Assembly (NCBI RefSeq): GCF_900115395.1
Contig: NZ_FOWE01000002.1
Coordinates: forward strand, 372,001-436,000
Length of the DNA stretch: 64,000 bases
DNA from: Geodermatophilus obscurus
GTDB lineage: Bacteria > Actinomycetota > Actinomycetes > Mycobacteriales > Geodermatophilaceae
Direction: 5' to 3'
The notes below the pieces were generated by a model. It had not been told where the DNA came from and did no database searches. It saw nothing but the letters and a program-made list of their open reading frames with translations. The position numbers were made by a program, and so were the translations under genes. Below, in pieces: positions 44,287 through 53,037 of this stretch; position 1 is the stretch's first letter; every line of letters starts with the position of its first letter.

Positions 44287-44946
44287 TCAGCCCTCCGCGT
44301 GCGCGAAGAGCATCCGCGCGGCGAGCCGCTTCCACAGCGCCAGGTGCGGGTCGGTGGCGGCGGGGCGGTCGGCGAAGGCGTACACGCAGGCCACGCCGCG
44401 CATGCTGGTGAACAGCAGCTCGCACAGCTCGGCGTAGAGCGGCGCCGCGGCGATCTCCGGACCCCAGATGCCGTCGGCCACCCGGCGGATCGCCGTGCGC
44501 AGGCCCCGCTCCTCCACCTGCAGCGCCGCGCGCAGCCCGGGGTCGGTGCGCGCCGCCGTCCACAGCTCCATCGCCGCCCAGAACGGCGGCTCGTGGAACG
44601 TCGCCCACATCAGGTCGATGGCGCGGTCGACCCGCTCGGGGCCGGGCGGCTGGTCGGCCATGAGCGCCGCGGCCCGGGTCTCGACCTCGGCCAGCAGGGT
44701 GGTCGACACGTGCCCGGCGGCGGCCACCAGCAGCTCGGCGCGGGACGGGAAGTGGTGCAGCAGCCGCCCGCGTGACACCCCGGCCCGCGCCTGGACGGCG
44801 AGGGTGGAGGCGCCGGCGTAGCCGTCCTCGACCAGGCACGCGACGGCGGCGTCGAGGATGAGCGCGCGGCTGTCGGCCGTCCGCGCGGAGCGGGTCCGCG
44901 GCGGGCAGACGTCCGGGCCGGCGAGCGGTCCGGTGTCGGCGGTCAC
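44287..44946 (-). CDS. TetR-family regulator of the acyl-CoA catabolic region
   Basis: A 219-residue repressor. Helix-turn-helix: GASTLAVQARAGVSRGRLLHHFPSRAEL, in a usual TetR position. The C-terminal half is helical with an all-alpha ligand pocket. The GTG at 44946 lies 6 nt after a TACCCT box on the same strand, so it is probably leaderless. It is divergent from the acyl-CoA dehydrogenase operon and a dyad at 44985-45010 lies between, so it probably represses that operon in answer to an acyl-CoA; this is inference by analogy with FadR-type TetR proteins. Confidence 0.86.
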   Translation of the reverse strand: MTADTGPLAGPDVCPPRTRSARTADSRALILDAAVACLVEDGYAGASTLAVQARAGVSRGRLLHHFPSRAELLVAAAGHVSTTLLAEVETRAAALMADQPPGPERVDRAIDLMWATFHEPPFWAAMELWTAARTDPGLRAALQVEERGLRTAIRRVADGIWGPEIAAAPLYAELCELLFTSMRGVACVYAFADRPAATDPHLALWKRLAARMLFAHAEG

Positions 44947-44952
44947 CGGGGC

Positions 44953-44958
44953 AGGGTA
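44953..44958 (-). promoter_or_regulatory. -10 box of the TetR gene (leaderless)
   Basis: On the minus strand TACCCT ends 6 nt before the GTG at 44946. Confidence 0.45.
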
Positions 44959-44984
44959 GGCGCCGCGCGCGACCACGAACAGTC

Positions 44985-45010
44985 ACCGTTGACCGTCGCC
45001 GGTGACCGGT
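44985..45010. promoter_or_regulatory. Candidate TetR operator
   Basis: ACCGTTGACC, 6 nt, GGTGACCGGT: an inverted repeat with 8 of 10 matching pairs between the divergent TetR and acyl-CoA dehydrogenase genes. An overlapping GTGAC/GTCAC pair lies at 45002-45015. Confidence 0.4.
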
Positions 45011-45052
45011 GTCACGCTGCGGCCGACCGGCCCGACGAGCAGGGGGTAGCGC

Positions 45053-46273
45053 GTGGACTTCGACGACACACCGGAGGAGGCGTCCTACCGGGCGCGGGTC
45101 CGGTCGGTGCTCACCGACCGCGCGGCCGACCTGCTGCACGTCGCGCCCGGTGAGCCGGTCGACGCCCGCAGCCGCGAGGCCGAGCTCCGGGCGACCCAGG
45201 GGGTGCTGGCCGAGGAGGGGCTGGTCGGGGTGACCTGGCCCCGCGAGTACGGCGGCCAGGGCGGCACGCTGGTGCAGCAGGCGATCGTGTCCCAGGAGCT
45301 GGCCCGCGCCCGCGTCCCCACCCTGGTCAACCACATCGGCATCGGCATGTGCGGGCCCACCGTCATCGCCCACGGCAGCGACGACCAGCGCTCCCGCTAC
45401 CTGGCCCGCCTGCTGCGCGCCGACGACGTCTGGTGCCAGCTGTTCAGCGAGCCGGCGTCGGGCTCGGACCTCGCCGCGCTGCGCACCTCCGCGGTGCGCG
45501 ACGGCGAGGACTGGGTGGTCAACGGCCAGAAGGTCTGGACGACGCTGGCCCACGTCTCCGACTTCGGCATCCTGCTCACCCGCACCGACCCGGAGCGGCC
45601 CAAGCACGCCGGGCTGACGATGTTCGTCGTCGACATGCACGCCCCCGGCGTCACCGTGCGGCCGCTGCGGCAGATGAGCGGCGGCGCGGACTTCAACGAG
45701 GTCTTCTTCGACGACGTCCGCATCCCCGACTCCGAGCGGCTCGGCGAGCCGGGGGAGGGCTGGCGGGTCGCGCTCACCACGCTGATGAACGAGCGGGTGG
45801 CCATCGGCGGCGCCGGCAGCGACATCGGCCAGTCGCCCGAGGCGCTGGCCGCGCACGCCCGCGAGCGGCTGCCCGCCCTCGACCCGGAGCGGCAGGCCCT
45901 GGCCCGGCAGGCCGTGGGCCGGGCGCTGGTCGCCTCGCTCGCCACCCGCTACACCGGCTACCGCCGCTTCACCACGCTGTCGCAGGGCGGGGTGCCCGGG
46001 CCGGAGGCCAGCGCCGGCAAGCTCGGCGGCACCGCCGCGGCCCGGCTGGTGGCCGACGCCGGCGTCCGGCTGCTCGGCGACGACGCCGTCCTGGGCGCCA
46101 CCGCCGACGGCGACGACACCTGGCAGCGGGCACAGGCGTACGTGCCGGGCATCGCGATCGCGGGCGGCACCGACCAGGTGCTGCGCAACATCCTCGGCGA
46201 GCGGGTGCTGGGCCTCCCCTCCGAGCCCCGCACCGACAAGACCGCTCCCTTCTCCACCGGAGGACGACGGTGA
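45053..46273 (+). CDS. Acyl-CoA dehydrogenase, subunit 1
   Basis: A flavoprotein that introduces a double bond into an acyl-CoA thioester, 406 residues. Family motifs: WPREYGGQGGTLVQQAIVSQELARA, LFSEPASGSDLAALRT, VNGQKVWTTLAHVSDFGILLTRTD and a C-terminal GIAIAGGTDQVLRNILGERVLGL. The GTG start has a G-rich ribosome site. The next gene encodes a second, shorter subunit with 4-nt overlap, the arrangement of heteromeric FadE enzymes used for side-chain or bulky substrates in actinobacteria. Confidence 0.93.
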   Translation: MDFDDTPEEASYRARVRSVLTDRAADLLHVAPGEPVDARSREAELRATQGVLAEEGLVGVTWPREYGGQGGTLVQQAIVSQELARARVPTLVNHIGIGMCGPTVIAHGSDDQRSRYLARLLRADDVWCQLFSEPASGSDLAALRTSAVRDGEDWVVNGQKVWTTLAHVSDFGILLTRTDPERPKHAGLTMFVVDMHAPGVTVRPLRQMSGGADFNEVFFDDVRIPDSERLGEPGEGWRVALTTLMNERVAIGGAGSDIGQSPEALAAHARERLPALDPERQALARQAVGRALVASLATRYTGYRRFTTLSQGGVPGPEASAGKLGGTAAARLVADAGVRLLGDDAVLGATADGDDTWQRAQAYVPGIAIAGGTDQVLRNILGERVLGLPSEPRTDKTAPFSTGGRR

Positions 46274-47262
46274 ACTTCGACCTCTCCGACGACCAGCGCG
46301 ACGCCGCCGCCGGCGCCCGCGACTTCTTCACCGGCTCGGTGCCGCTGTCGGCCGCCCGGGCCGCGCTGGAGGGCGAGGGCGTCCCGGCGCCCGGCCGCAA
46401 GGCGCTGGCCGACATCGGCTTCCTCGGCATCACCGTGCCGGAGTCGGCCGGTGGTGCGGGCGGCTCCGTGCTCGACCTCGCCGTCGTCGCCGAGCAGGGC
46501 GGCGCGGTGCTGGCCGGGCCGTCGCTGGTCACCGCGGCGCGGGCGGCGGTGCTGTTGGAGGGCGCGCCCGACCTCGCCGCGCAGCTGGCCGACGGGTCGG
46601 CGGCGATCGCCGTCCTCGACGGCCCGGTCACCGGCTCGGCGCCCTCGATCGACGCCGCCGACGCCACGCTTTTCCTCGGCCTCGACGGCGGCGCGCTCGT
46701 CGCCGGCGAGGGGGAGGTCGTGCCCGGCCGGCCGCTGGACGCCACCCGCGGGCTCGCCCGGGTGCGGCTGACCTCGCGCCGGGTCCTGGCCGAGGACGCC
46801 GGCGGGCTGTGGGAGCGGGCGCGGCAGGTGGCCGCCGTCGTGCTGGCCGCCGAGGACCTCGGCGCCGCCGACCGTGCCGTGCTCATGGCCGTCGACTACG
46901 CGCAGCAGCGCGAGGCCTTCGGCCGGGTGATCGGCTCCTACCAGGCGGTCAAGCACATGCTCGTCGACGCCTGGGTCGGGGTGGACCAGCTGCGCTCGCT
47001 GGTGTGGTGGGCGGCCTGGGCGGCCGACTCCGCGCCCGGGGAGCTGCCGCTGGCCGCCGCGGCCGCCAAGGCCTACGCCGCCGAGGCGTTCGAGCGGGCC
47101 GCCGAGACGGCCGTGCAGGTGCACGGTGGCATCGGGTTCACCTGGGAGCACGACGCCCACCTGTACTGGCGGCGGGCCAAGACCGACCGGCTGCTGCTGG
47201 GCGACGCGACCGAGCACCTCGACGCCGTCGCCCGCCTCGCGGTCGGCGGCGCCCTGGGATGA
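46270..47262 (+). CDS. Acyl-CoA dehydrogenase, subunit 2
   Basis: A 330-residue partner subunit. It shows the opening NFDLSDDQRDAAAGARDFF, GFLGITVPESAGGAGGSVLDLAVVAEQ, and the C-terminal block REAFGRVIGSYQAVKHMLVD and VQVHGGIGFTWEHDAHLYWRRAK. The central beta-domain is shortened compared with full-length enzymes. GTG start overlaps the stop of subunit 1 and ATG of the next gene overlaps its own stop. Probably forms a hetero-oligomer with subunit 1. Confidence 0.9.
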   Translation: MNFDLSDDQRDAAAGARDFFTGSVPLSAARAALEGEGVPAPGRKALADIGFLGITVPESAGGAGGSVLDLAVVAEQGGAVLAGPSLVTAARAAVLLEGAPDLAAQLADGSAAIAVLDGPVTGSAPSIDAADATLFLGLDGGALVAGEGEVVPGRPLDATRGLARVRLTSRRVLAEDAGGLWERARQVAAVVLAAEDLGAADRAVLMAVDYAQQREAFGRVIGSYQAVKHMLVDAWVGVDQLRSLVWWAAWAADSAPGELPLAAAAAKAYAAEAFERAAETAVQVHGGIGFTWEHDAHLYWRRAKTDRLLLGDATEHLDAVARLAVGGALG

Positions 47263-48155
47263 CCTTCGAGCAGCTGCGCTACGACGTCGACGACGGCGTC
47301 GCCACGATCACCCTGCACCGGCCGGAGCGGCTCAACGCCTTCACGCCGGTGATGGCCGCCGAGCTCGGGCGGGCCGCCGCGGCCGCCGACGCCGACGAGG
47401 CCGTGCGGGTCGTCGTCGTGACCGGCGCCGGGCGGGCGTTCTGCGCGGGCGCCGACCTCGCCGCCGGTCCCGGCGGGCTCGGCGACCGGTCCCGCGGCGC
47501 CGCCCCCGACGGCGGCGAGCCCGGCCGCGGCAGCATCGACGGCGTCCCGCGGGACTGGGGCGGGATCGCGTCGCTGCCCTTCGCCGCCCTGCGCAAGCCG
47601 GTCGTCGCCGCCGTCAACGGCCCGGCCGTCGGCATCGGCGCGACGATGCTCCTGCCGATGGACGTGCGCATCGCCGCCGAGTCCGCGCGGTTCGGGTTCG
47701 TCTTCGCCCGCCGGGGGATCACCCCGGAGGCGGCGTCGTCGTGGTTCCTGCCGCGGGTGGTCGGCATCAGCCAGGCGGTGGAGTGGGTGGCCACCGGGCG
47801 GGTGTTCGACGCCGCCGAGGCGCTGCGCGGCCGGCTCGTCTCGCGGGTGGTGCCCGACGCCGAGCTGCTGCCGGCCGCGCACGCGCTGGCCCGCGAGATC
47901 GCCGACAACACCTCCGGGGTCGCCGTCGCCGCCGCGCGGCAGCTGCTGTGGTCGATGCTCGGCGCGGCCTCGCCCTGGGACGCGCACCGCGCCGAGTCAC
48001 GCGCGCTCGCCGAGCTGACCGCCGGCCCCGACGTCGAGGAGGGCGTGGCCGCCTTCCTCGCCAAGCGGCCCCCGGAGTTCCGCGCGCCGCTGGGCGAGGG
48101 CGCCGTCGCCGGTGTCCCGCGCTGGCCGCTGCCCCCGGACGACGTCACACCCTGA
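47259..48155 (+). CDS. Enoyl-CoA hydratase/isomerase family protein
   Basis: A crotonase-fold protein (298 residues) that would hydrate the enoyl-CoA made by the dehydrogenase. The oxyanion-hole segments are AFCAGADLAAG and NGPAVGIGATMLLPMD, and the helix that carries the acid/base residue is FARRGITPEAASSWFLPRVVG, which has one glutamate where classical hydratases have one or two. The loop at about 70-95 is longer and glycine-rich. ATG overlaps the dehydrogenase stop. Last gene of this operon. Confidence 0.9.
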   Translation: MTFEQLRYDVDDGVATITLHRPERLNAFTPVMAAELGRAAAAADADEAVRVVVVTGAGRAFCAGADLAAGPGGLGDRSRGAAPDGGEPGRGSIDGVPRDWGGIASLPFAALRKPVVAAVNGPAVGIGATMLLPMDVRIAAESARFGFVFARRGITPEAASSWFLPRVVGISQAVEWVATGRVFDAAEALRGRLVSRVVPDAELLPAAHALAREIADNTSGVAVAAARQLLWSMLGAASPWDAHRAESRALAELTAGPDVEEGVAAFLAKRPPEFRAPLGEGAVAGVPRWPLPPDDVTP

Positions 48156-48166
48156 CGGCCGGCCGC

Positions 48167-48568
48167 TCAGGCGAGCAGTCGGTGCGCCGCCCCGATGGCT
48201 CGGTAGGTCGCCGCTGCCCGGGAGTCGAGGGAGACGAGCTCGGCGCCGTGCCGTACCGCGGTCACCGCGATGAGGGCGTCGTAGGCGGCGCCGCCGGAGA
48301 CCCCCCGGCCCGCCAGCAGTTCCGGCAGTCCGGCGATCTCCTCGGCCGAGAGGGTCAGCGGCGCGTCGGTCGCGACCCGTCGGAGGAACCACGCCGCCAG
48401 GTCGGGCACGACCCGGTGCGGTGGGGGGAGCCGGGTGAGCACCGAGTAGGTCTCGACCAGGCTGTGCGCCACCAGCCGCGCACCACGCAGCGCCTCCCGG
48501 GCCGCGGGGTGCGACTCGTGCCAGGACGCGAAGGCCGCCACCAGCACGCTCGTGTCGACCGCGATCAC
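48167..48568 (-). CDS. vapC: PIN-domain toxin (VapC-like)
   Basis: A 133-residue PIN-fold RNase, toxin of a VapBC module. Acidic residues expected for Mg2+ binding are in VIAVDTSVLVAAF (first D), SLVETYSVL (E) and AYDALIAVTAVRHGAELVSLD (two D). GTG overlaps the stop of the antitoxin gene by 4 nt, a usual sign for translationally coupled antitoxin-toxin pairs. The target RNA is not known. Confidence 0.87.
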   Translation of the reverse strand: MIAVDTSVLVAAFASWHESHPAAREALRGARLVAHSLVETYSVLTRLPPPHRVVPDLAAWFLRRVATDAPLTLSAEEIAGLPELLAGRGVSGGAAYDALIAVTAVRHGAELVSLDSRAAATYRAIGAAHRLLA

Positions 48569-48810
48569 CGCCGGGTGCGCTCCAGCGCCTCGCGCACCTG
48601 CTCCGCGGTGAGCGGGGGAAGGTCGACGTCGGTGACGGCCCGGACGGCGTCTCCGGACTCCTCCAGGCGCATCGCGACCGGGGCGGGCTCGATCTCCAGG
48701 CGCCCGTCCCTGACCTGCACGGAGACCTCGTCCCCGGCTCGCAGTCCCAGGGCGTCGCGGAGGGCCTTGGGGACGACGAGCCGCCCGGCCCCGTCGATGG
48801 TGGTCCGCAT
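48565..48810 (-). CDS. vapB: AbrB/MazE-type antitoxin (VapB-like)
   Basis: An 81-residue protein with a swapped-hairpin AbrB DNA-binding domain: MRTTIDGAGRLVVPKALRDALGL, then GDEVSVQVRDGRLEIEP. The C-terminal tail (AEQVREALERTRR) would block the PIN toxin. The ATG at 48810 follows TATTTT by 6 nt, so it is probably leaderless; the extra upstream codons in frame include the -10 box. The short A/T stretch here is the most AT-rich of the region. VapB normally represses its own promoter. Confidence 0.85.
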   Translation of the reverse strand: MRTTIDGAGRLVVPKALRDALGLRAGDEVSVQVRDGRLEIEPAPVAMRLEESGDAVRAVTDVDLPPLTAEQVREALERTRR

Positions 48811-48816
48811 GGCAGA

Positions 48817-48822
48817 AAAATA
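48817..48822 (-). promoter_or_regulatory. -10 box of vapB (leaderless)
   Basis: On the minus strand TATTTT ends 6 nt before the ATG at 48810. Confidence 0.5.
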
Positions 48823-48853
48823 CCATCGCGCCACCTGTTCCCCACCTCCCGAC

Positions 48854-48909
48854 GATCATGGCGCCGTGACCACGGACCCGCGGTGCGGCGTGGTCACGGC
48901 GCCGTGATC
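48854..48909. terminator. Long hairpin between the ABC permease and vapBC
   Basis: Arms of 20 nt at 48854-48873 and 48890-48909 pair fully with one G-U; the core is GGCGCCGTGACCAC with GTGGTCACGGCGCC. It lies 8 nt after the stop of the minus-strand permease and 44 bp upstream of vapB, so it probably ends the permease transcript. No T-run. Confidence 0.6.
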
Positions 48910-48917
48910 GCGGCGCA

Positions 48918-51383
48918 CTACACGGCGGCGATGGCGGCGACCGGGGCGGTGCGGGCGGCGCGGCGGGCCGGCAGCACCGAGGCCAGCAGCCCGGCGACGG
49001 TGGCGACGACGACGATCGCCGCCACCTGCAGCCACGGCACGTCGAGCACCACCTCGCCCTGCCCGCCGAGCACCGACGCCGTCCCGATCAGCCCGTACCC
49101 GCCGCCGAGCAGGACGCCCAGCACCGCGGCGACCCCGGCCACGAGCACCGCCTCCCACGCCAGCAGCCCGCGCAGCTGGCCGCGCGTGAGACCCAGCGCC
49201 CGCAGCAGGCCGTTCTCCTGGCGCCGCTCGACCACCGACAGGGCGAGGGTGTTGCCCACGCCGATCAGCGCGATAACCACCGCGACGCCGAGCAGGCCGG
49301 TGACCACCAGCAGCAGCACGTCGAGCACCGAGTCGATCGCGGCCCGCTCGCTGGCCAGGCCGGTGACGTAGGCGCCGGGGGCCGCGGCGCCGGTCAGCTC
49401 GGTCACCTCGTCGATGGCGGCCCGCTGCCCGTCCCCGTCGGCCAGCCGCAGCCACAGCGTCGCCGGGGGCGCGTCGGGGACCAAGCCCCGCAGGTCGGCG
49501 CCGTGGAGCATCGGCGCGGTGGCGTCCCCTCCGACGACGGCGGTGAGCGTGCGGCTGTTCGCGCCGGCCGTGAGCGTCACCGGGTCGCCGGCCCGCACCG
49601 CCCAGGCGTCGGCGGCCCACTGCGGCAGCACCACCTCGCCGAGGGCCGGCAGCGGGAGGTCCGCCGTGCTGCGCAGCACCCCGGTGGCGTCCGCCGGGTC
49701 CACGCCCTGCGACCAGACGGGCCGGCCGTCGGGGCCGGTGAGGTCGGCACCGGTGAGCGCCGTCCCGGCGACGACGCCGTCGACGTCCTCCAGCCGCGGG
49801 AGCAGCGCCGTCGGCAGCTCGCCGTAGGCCCCGACCTCGACGTCGGCCGGGTAGGCGGCGTCCAGGCCGGCCTGCGCGGTGGCCCGGGTGGAGGCCGCAC
49901 CCACCACCATGGCGGTGGTCAGCGTGACGCCGATGAGCAGCGCGGTCGCCGTCGCCGCCGTCCGGCGCGGGTTGCGGGTCGCGTTGCCGGCGGCGAGCCG
50001 GCCCGGCAGCCCGCCGACGCGGCCCAAGGTCCGCCCGGCGGCGGACACCACCGGCGGCACCGCCCGCTGTGCGAGCAGCACGACGCCGAGGAAGCTCGCC
50101 GCGCCGCCGGCGAGGGACGGGTACACGTCGGCCGTGGCGACACCGAGCGCCATGAGCCCGGCGCCGCCGAGGACCAGGACCAGCCCGGTGACGAACCGCG
50201 CCAGGCCGCCCCGGCTGCGCAGCGGCGGCGCGTCCTGCGGGCGCAGCGCGGCCAGCGGCGCGACCCGTGTGGCCGCCCGCGCCGGCCCGAGGGCCGCGAG
50301 CAGCGTCGTCAGCGTGCCGACCGCCAGCCCCGCGCCGACCGCGTACAGCGGCACCGAGACGCCCTCGAGCGGCAGCGGCGAGTCGGGACCGACCAGCGCG
50401 GAGACGAGCGCGGCCAGCCCGATGCCGGCACCCACGCCGATCGCCGACGCGGCCAGCCCGGTGACCGCGGCCTCGGCGATCACGCTGCGCCGGACCTGCC
50501 GGGAGGTGGCGCCGACGCAGCGCAGCAGCGCCAGGTCGCGGGTGCGCTGGGCGACGAGCACGGCGAGCGTGTTGGCGATGACCAGCCCGGCCACCAGCAC
50601 CGCGACGGTCGCGAAGACCAGCAGGACGGCGGCGAGCGCGAGCCGGTTGCCGGTCATGGCGGCAACGGCGTCCTCGGCGGCCTGCTCGCCGGTGCGCACC
50701 TCGACGGCGGGGAGGCCCGGTGCCGCCGCCACCTGCTCCGCGAGGAGCCCGGGCTCCGTGCCCGGCTCGCCGGCGACCCGCAGCTCGGTCGGCTCGGCCG
50801 CACCCCAGGCGGTCACCTGCTCGGGGACGGCGAACCCGCGGGCGAACACCCCGGCGGAGGGGTCCCCGCCGAGGTCGACCAGGCCGGTGACGGTCGCCTC
50901 ACCGGTGGTGGCGACCACACCGGTGGCGGGGTCGTAGACGGTCACGGCCACGACGTCGCCCACGGCCGCCTCGGTCGTCGTCGCGAGCGCGACCTCACCG
51001 GGCCGGCCGGGGAGGGCGCCGTCGGCGACCTGCTGCCAGCGCAGCTCCGGGTCGGTGGCGATCGACTGCACCGACAGGTAGGCCTCGGAGCGGCCGGGGA
51101 GGGCGGCCTGGACGTCGGCGGCCGCGCTGGGGTCGACGGCGCGGACGCCGGGGACGGCCGCGACGGCGTCGACGGCGCCGGCCAGCGAGGAGCCGTCGGT
51201 CGTGGTCACGACGACGTCGGTGCCGACGTACTGGGCGCCCGCGGCGCGCAGCAGGGTGGCGCGGGAGGTCTCGTTGAGCACCAGCGTCGCCACGACGAAG
51301 GCGACCGCGATGACGACGGCCAGCGTGGCGGCGACCAGCCGGGGCAGGTGCGCGCGCAGGCCGGCCAGGGTGGTGGACAGCAC
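48918..51383 (-). CDS. FtsX-like ABC transporter permease (MacB type)
   Basis: An 821-residue permease with two FtsX domains: helix at about 15-37, extracytoplasmic domain, helix bundle at about 240-360 with the block RTRDLALLRCVGATSRQVRRSV, second bundle, second extracytoplasmic domain and closing helices with VVERRQENGLLRALGLTRGQLRGLL. These repeats of the L-x-x-L-G-x-x coupling helix mark the family. GTG start, 4 bp after the ATPase stop. TAG stop. Likely exports a small molecule or peptide; two-component genes lie upstream in the same direction. Confidence 0.88.
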   Translation of the reverse strand: MLSTTLAGLRAHLPRLVAATLAVVIAVAFVVATLVLNETSRATLLRAAGAQYVGTDVVVTTTDGSSLAGAVDAVAAVPGVRAVDPSAAADVQAALPGRSEAYLSVQSIATDPELRWQQVADGALPGRPGEVALATTTEAAVGDVVAVTVYDPATGVVATTGEATVTGLVDLGGDPSAGVFARGFAVPEQVTAWGAAEPTELRVAGEPGTEPGLLAEQVAAAPGLPAVEVRTGEQAAEDAVAAMTGNRLALAAVLLVFATVAVLVAGLVIANTLAVLVAQRTRDLALLRCVGATSRQVRRSVIAEAAVTGLAASAIGVGAGIGLAALVSALVGPDSPLPLEGVSVPLYAVGAGLAVGTLTTLLAALGPARAATRVAPLAALRPQDAPPLRSRGGLARFVTGLVLVLGGAGLMALGVATADVYPSLAGGAASFLGVVLLAQRAVPPVVSAAGRTLGRVGGLPGRLAAGNATRNPRRTAATATALLIGVTLTTAMVVGAASTRATAQAGLDAAYPADVEVGAYGELPTALLPRLEDVDGVVAGTALTGADLTGPDGRPVWSQGVDPADATGVLRSTADLPLPALGEVVLPQWAADAWAVRAGDPVTLTAGANSRTLTAVVGGDATAPMLHGADLRGLVPDAPPATLWLRLADGDGQRAAIDEVTELTGAAAPGAYVTGLASERAAIDSVLDVLLLVVTGLLGVAVVIALIGVGNTLALSVVERRQENGLLRALGLTRGQLRGLLAWEAVLVAGVAAVLGVLLGGGYGLIGTASVLGGQGEVVLDVPWLQVAAIVVVATVAGLLASVLPARRAARTAPVAAIAAV

Positions 51384-51387
51384 CGCG

Positions 51388-52161
51388 TCAGCCCCCCAGC
51401 CCGCGGAGCGCCTCGAGCACGGACGCGGCGGTGGGCCGCTCGATCTCCCCGGCGGGGCGGCCGTCGGCGAGCAGCACGACGCGGTCGGCGTAGGAGGCCG
51501 CCGTCGGGTCGTGGGTGACCATGACGACGGTCTGGCCGGTCTCGCGGACGCTGCTGCGCAGCAGGTCGAGCACCTCGGCGCCGGCGCGGGAGTCGAGGTT
51601 GCCGGTGGGCTCGTCGGCGAAGACGACGTCGGGGCGGGGGAGCAGCGCCCGGGCGATCGCGACCCGCTGCTGCTGGCCGCCGGAGAGCTCGGAGGGGCGG
51701 TGCCGCAGCCGCTCGCGCAGGCCGAGGCGGGCGATCACGGCGTCGAACCAGGCCGGGTCGGGACGGCGGCCGGCCAGCTGCACCGGCAGCACGATGTTCT
51801 CGCGGGCGTCGAGGACCGGCAGCAGGTTGAAGGCCTGGAACACGAAGCCGATCCGGTCGCGGCGCAGCCGGGTGAGCTCGTCGTCGCGCAGCCCGGTGAG
51901 CTCGGTGTCGCCGAGGAAGACCTGCCCGGCGGTGGCGGAGTCCAGCCCGGCCAGGCAGTGCATGAGCGTGGACTTGCCCGAGCCCGAGGGGCCCATGATC
52001 GCGGTGAACCCGCCGCGGTCGAAGGCGACGTCGACGCCGGCCAGCGCGCGGACGGCCGTCTCGCCGGAGCCGTAGACCTTGGTCAGGCCGGTGGCGCGGA
52101 CGGCGGCGGACGACGTCGAGGCCGGCGGCTCGCCGGGGACGGTCATGACGGGGACGGACAC
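51388..52161 (-). CDS. ABC transporter ATP-binding protein (MacB/LolD type)
   Basis: A 257-residue ATPase with Walker [11 protein letters not shown]-loop [13 protein letters not shown], signature [16 protein letters not shown], Walker [13 protein letters not shown] and H-loop VTHDPTAA, typical of MacB-like exporters. The GTG at 52161 has GGAGG 6 nt upstream; ATG at 52146 is a possible later start. Partner of the FtsX-like permease that follows. The two-component genes upstream, 195 bp away, may control it, as often seen for drug exporters; this is inference from position. Confidence 0.9.
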   Translation of the reverse strand: MSVPVMTVPGEPPASTSSAAVRATGLTKVYGSGETAVRALAGVDVAFDRGGFTAIMGPSGSGKSTLMHCLAGLDSATAGQVFLGDTELTGLRDDELTRLRRDRIGFVFQAFNLLPVLDARENIVLPVQLAGRRPDPAWFDAVIARLGLRERLRHRPSELSGGQQQRVAIARALLPRPDVVFADEPTGNLDSRAGAEVLDLLRSSVRETGQTVVMVTHDPTAASYADRVVLLADGRPAGEIERPTAASVLEALRGLGG

Positions 52162-52320
52162 TGCGGACCTCCGCGGATCGCTTCTGGGGACGGGGACGAC
52201 CCTCGCGGTCGGGGGCGTCCTCCCGCGTCGTCCCGCGAGGTGGTCCTGCGGGGCGGCGCCCTGCCCCCGGGGGCGGAGGCCCGTCATCCCCCGGTCGGAC
52301 CCGGGGACGACGCGTGAGGT

Positions 52321-52344
52321 CGTGCACTTCCGCGGAAGTGCACG
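52321..52344. repeat. 24-bp perfect palindrome
   Basis: CGTGCACTTCCG followed by its exact complement CGGAAGTGCACG. It lies between the response-regulator stop (52357) and the ABC ATPase start (52161), both minus strand. It could end the two-component transcript or be an operator in front of the ABC genes. No T-run follows on the minus strand. Confidence 0.6.
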
Positions 52345-52356
52345 GGAGGTCCTCCG

Positions 52357-53037
52357 TCAGGCGTCGCGGAGCAGGTCGGCGGGGGAGACCAGCCCGGTCC
52401 GGTAGGCCAGGACGACGGCCTGCACGCGGTCGCGCGAGCCGGTCTTGGCCAGCACCCGCCCGACGTGGGTCTTCACCGTCGCCTCGCTGACGAACAGCCG
52501 TGCGGCGATCTCGGTGTTGGTCGCGCCGAGTGCCATCTGCACCAGCACCTCGCGCTCGCGGGGCGTGAGCTCGGTCAGCTCGGACGCGGGCGCGGCGGCC
52601 GAGCCGGCCCCGCGCAGCAGCGGCGCCACGTGCTGCAGCAGCCGGCGGGTGGAGCTGGCGGCGATCACCGAGTCGCCGGCGTGCACCGTGCGGACCGCGT
52701 CGAGCATCTCCTCGGGCGGCGCGTCCTTGAGCAGGAAGCCGCTGGCCCCGGCGCCGATCGCGGCGACCACGTACTCGTCGAGGTCGAAGGTGGTCAGCAC
52801 GACCACCCGGGGCGGGTCGGGCAGCGCGGTGACCCGCCGGGTGGCCTCGATGCCGTCGGTGCCGGGCATGCGCACGTCCATGAGGACGACGTCGGCCGCG
52901 GTGGCCTCCAGCAGCCGCACCGCCGCCTCGCCGTCGCCGGCCTCCCCGACGACGGTGAGGTCGGGCTGGGAGTCGATGACCATCCGGAACCCGGCGCGCA
53001 CCATCTGCTGGTCGTCGACCAGCGCCACGCGGATCAC
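52357..53037 (-). CDS. NarL/LuxR-type response regulator
   Basis: A 226-residue DNA-binding response regulator. Receiver domain: VALVDDQQMVRAGF with the acidic pair, phospho-acceptor aspartate in VVLMDVRMPGTDG, and LTTF plus the lysine in FLLKDAPPE. C-terminal LuxR helix-turn-helix: LTPREREVLVQMALGATNTEIAARLFVSEATVKTHVGRVL. GTG overlaps the stop of the kinase gene by 4 nt. The target is probably its own operon or the ABC exporter that lies next. Confidence 0.93.
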   Translation of the reverse strand: MIRVALVDDQQMVRAGFRMVIDSQPDLTVVGEAGDGEAAVRLLEATAADVVLMDVRMPGTDGIEATRRVTALPDPPRVVVLTTFDLDEYVVAAIGAGASGFLLKDAPPEEMLDAVRTVHAGDSVIAASSTRRLLQHVAPLLRGAGSAAAPASELTELTPREREVLVQMALGATNTEIAARLFVSEATVKTHVGRVLAKTGSRDRVQAVVLAYRTGLVSPADLLRDA

